Part shown: positions 1 through 4,786 of the stretch, piece after piece
Position numbering within the stretch: the first letter of the stretch is position 1
How the letters are laid out: each line of letters starts with the position of its first letter
Origin: an uncultured Eubacteriales bacterium
GTDB taxonomy: Bacteria; Bacillota; Clostridia; Oscillospirales; Oscillospiraceae
NCBI GenBank assembly: GCA_900549495.1
Contig: UROL01000118.1
Span: forward strand, 1-6,080
Length of the DNA stretch: 6,080 nucleotides
Direction of reading: 5' to 3'
The notes under the pieces: generated by a model
Database searches by the model: none
What the model was told of the DNA's origin: nothing
Seen by the model: only the letters and a program-made list of their open reading frames with translations
Position numbers and translations under genes: made by a program

Positions 1-44
1 ATCAGCCTCGGTCTCGTGGGCTCGGAGATGTGTATAAGAGACAG
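1..44. other. Nextera P7-side sequencing adapter (artefact)
   Basis: Positions 11-25 read GTCTCGTGGGCTCGG and 26-44 read AGATGTGTATAAGAGACAG, the Illumina Nextera read-2 transposon adapter. The preceding eight bases, CAGCCTCG, fit an i7 index (the complement of the N710 index as I recall it), and the first two bases AT match the end of the P7 primer. This is library DNA, not genome. Any reading frame through it, such as one encoding MCIRDR, is artificial. Confidence 0.97.
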
Positions 45-1367
45 ATTGATGATCACCTTGTCTACCTCCTTTTTCTCCTGTGACAGAATACCGTCGATCA
101 CATCGCCGTTGAGTTTGCCGTCCTTGTCCAGCTCCCGCATTTTCTGTGCTTGCGACAGCGAGGGCGAGGACTGCTGCCCCTCGATGGACACGGCGATATA
201 CCTCTGATTTTTGGGACGGATGAATGAGATCTCCACCGCCGGGGTGAACGCCAGCTTTTTCTCGTCCACCATTTTCTGCAAATCCGGCACAAGCTCGGTC
301 AGGCGGATATACCGCTGCACCTGCTTGTAGTTCATGCCGTTGCGATCTCCCACGACCTGCGTGGAGCGTTTTCCGGCGCTCTTATCGTCCTCACCGGGCC
401 GGGCTCCTTGGTGCTTGATGGCCTCCACCTGCATTTTGAGCGACTGCGCCTTTTCCGTGGGCAAAATACGCTCACGGTGGCGGAGGTTGTCATCCGTCAT
501 GGCAAGGATGGCTTCATCGTCCGTCATGTTGCGGACGATACACGGCATATTCGCAAATCCGGCAAGCTCGCTTGCCCGCTGGCGGCGGTGGCCTGCGATG
601 ATCTCATAGCCGCCATCCTCTCGGGGACGCACCAGCGCGGGCTGATTGACGCCCGCCGCCTTAACCGACTCCACAAGCCCCTGCATCTCCGCATCATCCC
701 GGACACCAAAGGGATGATTTTTGAACGGGTGCAGGTCTGCCAAATTGAGATAGACGATTTCCTCTTTTTCGGCGCGGGTGGCGTCACGGGGCGCAGACGG
801 CTCCGGCGTGACCTCTTCACCAGCGGGAGTACCGCCCTTATCCACGGCAGGCTTCTCCGGGGCGGGCTTGCTTTGGGACTTTTTGTCCCGAGGTTTGGGC
901 GGCTTTGCCTTATCGGGAGCGGCCTTGCCATCCTTGGGCGGTCGGCCTCTGCCGGGTTTGGCGGGCTTGTCCTTTTCGGTGGGCGGCTTCTGCTTGACCG
1001 CCTTTTTCTCCTCCTTGGCCGCCTCGTCACGGGCGGCGGCAAAATCCACTACCTTGCCGGAATGTGCCGGGGCGGGTGCATCCTTGCCGGGATCAGGTGG
1101 CTGCACCTGCTCCATTTCAGCCTTGGGAGCTTCGGGAGCGGCAGGCTCCTCCATCTCGGCGTGGATAACAGCGTCGGCGGGATCAGGCACGGCCTCGCCC
1201 ATCTCAAAGAGTGCTGCCTGCCCCTCGTGTTCCAGCATGACCGTCTCTGCGTCGGTCAGCACAGGCTCTGGAGCGGGCTGCTCCGGCACAGCGGCATTTT
1301 CCACCGTAGGAGCGGGAGCCTCGGCGGACGGGGCTGTCTCGGGAATATTTTTCTTATCATCTGCCAT
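45..1367 (-). CDS. parB: ParB/Spo0J-family partition protein, C-terminus cut by contig end
   Basis: A 441-codon open frame on the minus strand that has no stop because the contig ends in adapter. The ATG at 1367-1365 follows a strong Shine-Dalgarno AAAGGAGGT (1382-1374). Residues 1 to about 200 are low complexity, rich in Ala, Pro, Glu and Lys, and contain an AT-hook-like PGRGRPPK (138-145). The ParB N-terminal CTP-binding/nuclease-fold domain starts near 204 (EEIVYLNLADLHPF) and continues with NHPFGVRDD and the signature AGHRRQRA (258-265), the family's GERRxRA-type motif. DNLRHRERILPTEKAQ and a helix-turn-helix-like stretch from about 335 to 383 (STQVVGDRNGMNYKQVQRY) follow. The family binds centromere-like parS sites and helps segregate plasmids or stabilise integrative elements with ParA. 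No parA is visible; the upstream neighbour is a divergent retron. Composition is much more GC-rich than the retron. The family call is secure; placement on an integrative conjugative element is inferred from the style of the N-terminal region and the flanking mobile-element genes. Confidence 0.93.
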
Positions 1368-1391
1368 TTGCAAACCTCCTTTTGTGGCATG

Positions 1392-1416
1392 AAAAAAAGC
1401 CAGTCCGCAGACTGGC
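1392..1416 (-). terminator. Intrinsic terminator/attenuator in the parB leader
   Basis: Read on the minus strand, GCCAGTC (1416-1410), a TGCG loop and GACTGGC (1405-1399) form a perfect 7-bp GC-rich stem, followed directly by seven U residues (1398-1392). This is textbook Rho-independent terminator architecture. It lies only 25 bases upstream of the parB ATG and just before its Shine-Dalgarno. It either terminates a minus-strand gene that is no longer present or attenuates parB transcription. The structure is seen directly; the regulatory role is inferred. Confidence 0.75.
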
Positions 1417-1443
1417 CGGGTGAAAGTAACCTCCCTTCATGGT

Positions 1444-1473
1444 GTTATATATGAAAACGCCGCCCGTTGTCTC
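1444..1473 (-). promoter_or_regulatory. Candidate parB promoter
   Basis: On the minus strand, GAGACA (1473-1468; 4 of 6 matches to TTGACA) lies 18 bases from TATAAC (1449-1444; 5 of 6 matches to TATAAT). The predicted start near 1437 would give a leader of about 70 nt containing the terminator hairpin and the parB ribosome binding site. This is a sequence match only. Confidence 0.35.
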
Positions 1474-1518
1474 TCTGGGTGGAATTTACAATTTATTATT
1501 TTCTTTTTCGACCTATTG

Positions 1519-1527
1519 TGATATAAT
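1519..1527 (+). promoter_or_regulatory. Extended -10 promoter of the retron
   Basis: TGATATAAT is an exact extended -10 element (TGnTATAAT), with TATAAT at 1522-1527. The -35 position (about 1499-1504, TTTTCT) is poor, as is common for extended -10 promoters. The expected start at about 1533-1535 coincides with the start of the a1 segment of the retron RNA. The element also lies inside a perfect inverted repeat, TGTGAT-ATA-ATCACA (1517-1531), which could be an operator. Confidence 0.65.
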
Positions 1528-1532
1528 CACAT

Positions 1533-1796
1533 CGTCAGTACGAGCGGTCAGATCAGACTTCGTTTGGCTCGTGATCAAAACGCGGGCGGCATCGTACCTA
1601 TGGGTAAGGATGCATTTTTCTCCGGCAGAAGTGCCATCAGCACCTCGTCACCCCGACACAGTGACACACGAACACGGTAACACTGTGACTGCACTTGTAG
1701 TCAGTATGTATGTGTGTTTCGTTGTGACCGTGTCAAGTGATTTGGTGTTGGACCGAGCAGAACAAACTGTTTGGGAAGTCGGATTTGTGCTGGTGT
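1533..1796 (+). ncRNA. Retron non-coding RNA (msr-msd) with a1/a2 ends
   Basis: This is the template and primer RNA that a retron reverse transcriptase converts into msDNA. The a1 candidate CGTCAGTACGA (1533-1543) pairs without interruption, by seven Watson-Crick and four G-U pairs, with a2 at 1785-1795 (TTTGTGCTGGTG spans 1784-1795). G1544, in the AGC directly after a1, is the expected 2'-5' branching guanosine. The msr part contains small stem-loops: GATCA/TGATC (1551-1576), GATGC pairing with GCATC plus TACC/GGTA (1589-1613), and GGCA-GAAG-TGCC (1624-1635). The msd part is a long imperfect hairpin (about 1637-1751). The start agrees with the extended -10 promoter, and the location upstream of the RT operon is canonical. 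Exact ends, branch base and msr/msd boundary were assigned by eye. An alternative pairing of ACGAGC (1540-1545) with GCTCGT (1567-1572) competes with a1. Confidence 0.75.
1637..1751 (+). other. msd long imperfect hairpin
   Basis: The two halves fold into one long stem. GACAC (1655-1659) pairs with GTGTC (1730-1734). GT, ACA, A and CG-type blocks then continue to CGAACAC pairing with GTGTTTCG (with a bulged T), and the apical stem TGACT (1686-1690)/AGTCA (1699-1703) closes an 8-base loop, GCACTTGT. Outside, TCAC/GTGA (1648-1651/1737-1740) and ATCAGCACC (about 1636-1644) against GGTGTTG (1744-1750) extend the stem with a few mismatches and G-U pairs. This matches the reverse-transcribed stem of retron msDNA. 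No protein reading frame here is convincing. Confidence 0.7.
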
Positions 1797-1822
1797 GAAT
1801 TTAGGATATAAGGCTGCAATAT

Positions 1823-1882
1823 CTCCTTGTTGTTGGCGGATGGGAAGTCCCCTCAATTTTGAGGGCCAATAATAACAAGGAG
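1823..1882 (+). promoter_or_regulatory. Stem-loop sequestering the effector Shine-Dalgarno
   Basis: CTCCTTGTT (1823-1831) is perfectly complementary to AACAAGGAG (1874-1882), which contains most of the AAGGAGG ribosome binding site (1877-1883) of the membrane-protein gene. The stem continues with TTGG (1833-1836)/CCAA (1866-1869) and encloses a second hairpin, CCCTCA-ATTT-TGAGGG (1851-1864 core). When folded it should hide the ribosome binding site. A small competing hairpin, GATAT (1805-1809)/ATATC (1819-1823), lies just upstream. The pairing is seen in sequence; translational control is inferred. Confidence 0.6.
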
Positions 1883-1891
1883 GTGAATTCC

Positions 1892-2104
1892 GTGAAGAAA
1901 GCGGACAAGCCCAGTATTGTCATCAATATCAATGTTTACGGTGACAATAACAAGGTTTCCACGAATGAGACTCGCTCTCATGTTCCTGCTGCTGTGATCA
2001 TCATTGTACTGATTGCAGTAGCCGTACTGGCTGTATCCTTTTGCTGCCCTGAACTACTTCCCGATTTTGTCCGTTGGATAATCGGTAAAGTAGTCAACAG
2101 CTAA
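1892..2104 (+). CDS. Small single-pass membrane protein, candidate retron effector
   Basis: This gene encodes 70 residues from a GTG start at 1892, preceded by a strong AAGGAGG (1877-1883) at 8-base spacing. An upstream TTG at 1859 in the same frame is less likely because it lies inside the regulatory hairpin and lacks a ribosome binding site. The protein has a short charged N-terminus (KKADK), a beta-like polar segment PSIVININVYGDNNKV (7-22), a spacer with TNETRSH, one hydrophobic segment at about 31-52 (VPAAVIIIVLIAVAVLAVSF), then CC and a short amphipathic tail (PDFVRWIIGKVV). There is no signal peptidase site or enzymatic motif. It lies between the retron RNA and the RT, 36 bases from the RT start, so it is almost certainly co-transcribed. 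Retron operons usually carry a toxic effector, and membrane effectors are known (for example the two-helix protein of Ec48). Membrane disruption on release from RT-msDNA control is the best inference. I do not recognise a named family. Confidence 0.8.
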   Translation: MKKADKPSIVININVYGDNNKVSTNETRSHVPAAVIIIVLIAVAVLAVSFCCPELLPDFVRWIIGKVVNS

Positions 2105-2140
2105 CACCAGCACATTTTAAGAATTGAGGTGTAATTCCTT

Positions 2141-3115
2141 TTGAAATATACTGATTGCCCACTATACGGAATTCAATCTAAGAAAATGCTAAAATATGTT
2201 CTACATATTAAAGATGGGGATTTGTTAAAACAAGACTATGTTGTTTCGATGATTAGTCCCTATGTAGATATGTCTAAAAAGCCTCGGCTTATTGAACCTC
2301 CACAGGCCGAATTGAAAACTGTACAAAAACGCATAAAAACATTATTGGGAAAAATTGAAGTGCCCGATAATGTTTTTTCCGGCATTAAGGGAAAATCATA
2401 CTCCGATAATGCTCGCCAGCATTTGGGCGAGGGCACTCGGAATCTATATAAGATTGATTTGACTGCATTTTTCCCTTCGATTAGCAGAGAAACAGTTTAT
2501 CGCTTTTTCTTTGAAGATTTGTGCTGTTCTCCTGATGTTGCCGAGGTACTGACTAACTTAACAACAACCGATCTTAAAAAGCTCGATCAAAAGTTCCTTT
2601 CGGAAGTTTACGATTTTCTGGCAGCTAAAGGAGTTAAATGCTATAATCATCTGATCTCTGGAGCTCCAACAAGTCAAATCCTTTCATATCTGGTTAATCA
2701 CAAAATGTTTGATGAATTACAGGCGTTGTCAGATAATAACGATGTGATAATGACTGTCTATGTAGATGATGTGGTATTTTCGAGCGAACATAACATATCC
2801 TCGGAGTTTAGAAAAACGGTATTGTCACTTATCCGAAAATATAATTACCAAGTTTCCCGAAAAAAAGTGAAAGGGTATTCCAGAACATATCCTAAATTGG
2901 TGACGGGTGTTATTATCAATAGTGAGGGCAAAGCCACCGTCAAGAACTCACTTAGGAAAAAGATTATGTTTGAGCATGAATATCTTCGCAATAATCCCAC
3001 TGATAAAAAAAGTCGTCAGCGTCTACGTGGCCTTGTTACTGCTGCCAGACAGGTTGACAAGTCAGCTTACCCTAATATACGTAAATTTGCTTTTGAAAAG
3101 TTTGTAAAAGAATAA
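2141..3115 (+). CDS. Retron reverse transcriptase
   Basis: A 324-residue RNA-dependent DNA polymerase that synthesises msDNA from the adjacent msr-msd RNA. The TTG start at 2141 follows GAGGTG (2126-2131) at 9-base spacing. Visible motifs in order: an N-terminal fingers region with KKPRLIEPP (46-54); the retron-specific region X NAxxH as NARQH (90-94); motif A KIDLTAFFPSI (104-114), with catalytic Asp106; motif B SGAPTSQILSYL (173-184), with Gln where many retrons have Pro; the YVDD catalytic box (207-210) followed by VVFSS; RKKVKGYSR (240-248); and the retron region Y VTG (254-256) in LVTGVIIN. There is no maturase, integrase or fused C-terminal domain; the 324-residue length is normal for a stand-alone retron RT. 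NAxxH plus VTG separate it from group II intron and DGR enzymes. The gene is markedly AT-rich compared with parB and fmdE, which suggests horizontal acquisition. It is the second gene of a two-gene operon ending at the terminator at 3243-3285. Confidence 0.96.
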   Translation: MKYTDCPLYGIQSKKMLKYVLHIKDGDLLKQDYVVSMISPYVDMSKKPRLIEPPQAELKTVQKRIKTLLGKIEVPDNVFSGIKGKSYSDNARQHLGEGTRNLYKIDLTAFFPSISRETVYRFFFEDLCCSPDVAEVLTNLTTTDLKKLDQKFLSEVYDFLAAKGVKCYNHLISGAPTSQILSYLVNHKMFDELQALSDNNDVIMTVYVDDVVFSSEHNISSEFRKTVLSLIRKYNYQVSRKKVKGYSRTYPKLVTGVIINSEGKATVKNSLRKKIMFEHEYLRNNPTDKKSRQRLRGLVTAARQVDKSAYPNIRKFAFEKFVKE

Positions 3116-3242
3116 GTCACCGCTCAAAATTGGGTGGTAGCGTTAAAATTGTTTTCTCAGGATGAATACCTCTTGCCGACTACCAGCAAACCGTTGATAT
3201 ATCTGTGTTTTTTGAGATCCTATAATTACACTCCGACCATAT

Positions 3243-3285
3243 TGAGTGTTCATAACAGATTTGGGTTATGAACACTCATTTTTTT
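3243..3285 (+). terminator. Strong intrinsic terminator of the retron operon
   Basis: GAGTGTTCATAAC (3244-3256) and GTTATGAACACTC (3265-3277) form a perfect 13-bp stem, extended by T3243-A3278, with an 8-base loop AGATTTGG and then seven T residues (3279-3285). The 127 bases between the RT stop and this hairpin (3116-3242) contain no gene that I can support. They include a TATAAT at 3221-3226 without a well-spaced -35, and a short TGGTAG/CTACCA inverted repeat. Confidence 0.92.
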
Positions 3286-3289
3286 ACTT

Positions 3290-3524
3290 TCAGGCCGTGT
3301 AAAATGCCTGTTCCGCACCATGGTGAATGTGTTTCTGGTAAGCAGGGCCTTGCGTTAGCTCTGGGATATCCAGGCCGCCCACGAAGCGATAGCAGATTTC
3401 CATTCGCTGGGTGCGGTTTTTCCCGGCTCCCTGGATTTCATGGACAATGGTTTCTCCACGAAATCGAAAGCAGCGGAGCTGTCAAGGTATCCATTTCCAG
3501 GAATTTCCGAACGGCCCTCAAGAA
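3290..3524 (-). pseudogene. C-terminal remnant of a TnpX-like large serine recombinase
   Basis: Two minus-strand frames together resemble the end of Tn4451/TnpX-type serine recombinases. One frame, from 3524, reads FLRAVRKFLEMDTLTAPLL, then loses homology and stops. Another frame reads IVHEIQGAGKNRTQRMEI then CYRFVGGLDIPEL and runs on to a TGA at 3292-3290. GKNRTQR and YRFVG near the C-terminus are typical of the DUF4368-type tail as I remember it. The catalytic N-terminal resolvase domain is absent and a frameshift separates the two parts, so this is a dead fragment. It lies directly downstream of the DUF3847 gene on the same strand. Its stop codon is 5 bases beyond the retron terminator's T-run. 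Confidence 0.6.
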
Positions 3525-3536
3525 ATGCTGCTGGTT

Positions 3537-3875
3537 CTACTCTGCGCTGTCCGCTTCTGAGTTAATGATCCACCGCTCCTTTTGAGCCGCTTCGCTCTGG
3601 AAGATGGATGTAAAAAGCTCTATCCCCTCCTCATCGGCCAGGACGGTCGGCTCTTTCAGAAAGATCTCCAACCTTCCGGCACGAGTGCAAAGCCGATGGG
3701 TTCTCTCGCTTCTGGTCAGCCGTTTCAGCTCGCTCTGCAATCGCTTTTCCTTGTGCTTGACTACTGTTTGTGTTTCAGCCTTTCCAATTCTTCGCTCATG
3801 GGCAGCATCTTCTTTCTGATAATAGGCAAAAAAGGCAACCAACTTTTTACGGTTGATTGCCTTTAGCTTGGGCAT
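3537..3875 (-). CDS. DUF3847-like mobile-element protein
   Basis: A 112-residue minus-strand frame. The segment SERTHRLCTRAGRLEIFLKE (56-75), followed by LADEEGIELFTSIF (79-92), matches the usual C-terminal pattern of DUF3847 proteins, small proteins of unknown function found beside mobilisation/relaxase genes on Firmicute mobile elements. Residues 20-55 are rich in Lys, Arg and Glu (QKEDAAHERRIGKAETQ, HKEKRLQSELKRL) and probably form a coiled coil. The start ATG (3875-3873) lacks a clear Shine-Dalgarno, and the last 15 or so residues look unlike the family, so the gene may be truncated or fused at its 3' end by the event that joined it to the recombinase remnant. No relaxase gene is left beside it. 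Confidence 0.6.
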   Translation of the reverse strand: MPKLKAINRKKLVAFFAYYQKEDAAHERRIGKAETQTVVKHKEKRLQSELKRLTRSERTHRLCTRAGRLEIFLKEPTVLADEEGIELFTSIFQSEAAQKERWIINSEADSAE

Positions 3876-3918
3876 TATTTTGTTTTTAATTGGCTTTTAT
3901 TTACATGTATGTTTTTTC

Positions 3919-4023
3919 ATGACAAATAGTAAAGAGTCAATTTATGAATACGCAAACTATATAGTGGATAGAAAACTGGCAGATTTATCTACTGAAGCCC
4001 CGGGAATAGATAAGTATATTTGA
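3919..4023 (+). CDS. Possible 34-residue small protein upstream of the NUDIX gene
   Basis: ATG at 3919 to TGA at 4021-4023 encodes a 34-residue polar peptide beginning MTNSKESIYEYANYIVDRKL and ending APGIDKYI. It has no obvious Shine-Dalgarno (a T-rich run precedes the ATG) and no recognised domain. It ends 26 bases before the NUDIX start and lies in the same direction. It could be a genuine leader gene, the N-terminal fragment of a decayed gene, or chance. The absence of a ribosome binding site keeps confidence low. Confidence 0.25.
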   Translation: MTNSKESIYEYANYIVDRKLADLSTEAPGIDKYI

Positions 4024-4049
4024 TTTGTTTGAGGAAAGGGTAATAGTCA

Positions 4050-4475
4050 ATGATTAAACGAACAACAGCACGAGGAATTATGTTCATGCATAATAGTCGA
4101 GAAGAAAAATGTATTGCTCTAATCCAAAGGATTAAGTTTGATCAGCCAGAGTATTATGTAGTGCCAGGAGGCGGCGTTGAAGGTAATGAGACTGTTTTCC
4201 AAGCTGTGGAAAGGGAGATACGTGAAGAATTGGGTGTAACATGTAAGGCCCTGGAAATCGTAGAAAAGTATGAAAGTGCAACCAGCATTGACTTCTTTAT
4301 TCTGTGTAAATATGTGGGGGGGAGTTTTGGAACCGGTACGGGGCCTGAATATACTGACCCAATCAGGAAAACAGAACGCGGGCAATATAATCCTGTTCTT
4401 GTTACGGTAGAAGAGATCACAAAAATAAATTTAGTACCTGCAGATCTGTGCAAAGTGATATTAAAGTATAAGTAA
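4050..4475 (+). CDS. NUDIX hydrolase
   Basis: This gene encodes 141 residues from an ATG at 4050, preceded by GAGGAAAGG (4031-4039) at a slightly long spacing. The complete Nudix box G-x5-E-x7-REUxEExGU is at residues 41-63 (GGVEGNE at 41-47, then REIREELGV at 55-63), with the metal-binding glutamates E56, E59 and E60 present. The beta strands before the box (RTTARGIMFMH, EEKCIALIQR, YYVVPGGG) fit the fold. NUDIX enzymes cleave nucleoside diphosphates linked to another moiety (for example oxidised dNTPs, ADP-ribose or dinucleotide polyphosphates); nothing here fixes the substrate. The length is normal and the frame intact, unlike the broken mobile-element genes on both sides. It is probably a single transcription unit ending at the hairpin at 4534-4573. 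It may be accessory cargo. Confidence 0.9.
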   Translation: MIKRTTARGIMFMHNSREEKCIALIQRIKFDQPEYYVVPGGGVEGNETVFQAVEREIREELGVTCKALEIVEKYESATSIDFFILCKYVGGSFGTGTGPEYTDPIRKTERGQYNPVLVTVEEITKINLVPADLCKVILKYK

Positions 4476-4533
4476 TAGATGAATAAGGAGCAGTGGATTA
4501 CCATCATTCTGGATGACACAGTGCCAGAAAATA

Positions 4534-4573
4534 AGGGCGCAGGAGGCAGTTTGTTGTACTGCTCCTGTGCCCT
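4534..4573 (+). terminator. Long GC-rich hairpin, probable terminator after the NUDIX gene
   Basis: AGGGCGCAGGAGGCAGT (4534-4550) pairs with ACTGCTCCTGTGCCCT (4558-4573), giving about 16 pairs with one G-U and one bulged G around a TTGTTGT loop. The tract that follows, CGTTTTCGTT, is only moderately U-rich, so termination is likely but not certain. It begins 58 bases after the NUDIX stop. Confidence 0.55.
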
Positions 4574-4631
4574 CGTTTTCGTTGGATACCAATGTTCTGC
4601 TATCACTATTAAGCCTTGGTAATGCCGAGCT

Positions 4632-4658
4632 GAAATGACCATTTCGTACCGGACGAAA
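4632..4658. repeat. Nested inverted repeats, possible IS21-type left-end transposase sites
   Basis: GAAAT-GACC-ATTTC (4632-4645) overlaps TTTCGT-ACCGG-ACGAAA (4642-4658). IS21-family ends carry several transposase-binding repeats, and this lies about 130 bases before the istA remnant, a sensible distance for a left end. No matching right end remains in the contig, so the assignment is inference; an operator is another possibility. Confidence 0.3.
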
Positions 4659-4786
4659 ATCGCCATTCGTAGCCAAGTAGAAAAAGCCATTACTTTTCCC
4701 TTTCATATCCTTTATACTGGAAAGTGCCAACAACCCAGGAAAGGAGCAATACGAAAGATACAAAAAGCAATGGCTGCCATGACATT

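Larger units (their letters stand above)
4476..4786. other. Intergenic region between NUDIX gene and istA remnant
   Basis: I find no gene in these 311 bases; the minus-strand open frames here have no ribosome binding sites or recognisable content. The region holds the terminator-like hairpin (4534-4573), a TACCAA (4587-4592)/TTGGTA (4616-4621) inverted repeat, and the nested inverted repeats at 4632-4658 that may mark the IS21-type left end. Confidence 0.6.

Noticed and set aside
16..207. 63-codon plus-strand frame starting MGSEMCIRDR
   Set aside because: Its start lies in the Nextera adapter and the rest is antisense to parB.
1357..1440. 27-codon minus-strand leader peptide gene before parB
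   Set aside because: The ATG at 1440 has no Shine-Dalgarno and the peptide mainly translates the terminator hairpin. Kept only as part of the attenuation finding.
408..1454. 348-codon plus-strand open frame, and a 204-codon one at 778-1392
   Set aside because: Both are antisense to the ParB frame, have compositionally forced Leu/Gly/Arg or Ser/Ala-rich content, and lack domains and ribosome binding sites. The minus-strand ParB frame has clear motifs and a strong Shine-Dalgarno.
1459..1590. GCCGCCCG (1459-1466) complementary to CGGGCGGC (1583-1590)
   Set aside because: The first arm lies upstream of the retron promoter, so the two are not expected in one transcript; probably chance in GC-rich sequence.
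1439..1798. 119-codon plus-strand frame over the retron RNA
   Set aside because: It has no ribosome binding site or domain, and the DNA is explained by promoter, msr stem-loops and the msd hairpin.
1524..1803. Alternative a1/a2 pairing of AATCACATCG (1525-1534) with 1791-1801
   Set aside because: It would require transcription to start inside the -10 element. The 1533-1543/1785-1795 pairing fits the promoter and the branch site better.
1533..3115. Diversity-generating retroelement
   Set aside because: The RT carries NAxxH and VTG retron motifs, and I see no template/variable repeat pair differing at adenines and no target protein gene.
2141..3115. Group II intron reverse transcriptase
   Set aside because: There is no maturase or HNH domain, the protein is short and ends soon after the thumb, and no domain V-like RNA was seen nearby.
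1477..3134. TGGGTGG direct repeat near both retron edges as attachment sites
   Set aside because: Seven bases only, with divergent flanks; easily chance.
3582..3866. 94- and 71-codon plus-strand frames
   Set aside because: They are antisense to the DUF3847 frame and have no recognisable motif.
4154..4763. Minus-strand frames of 178 and 100 codons across the NUDIX gene and the following gap
   Set aside because: They overlap the well-supported NUDIX gene or lack ribosome binding sites and domains.
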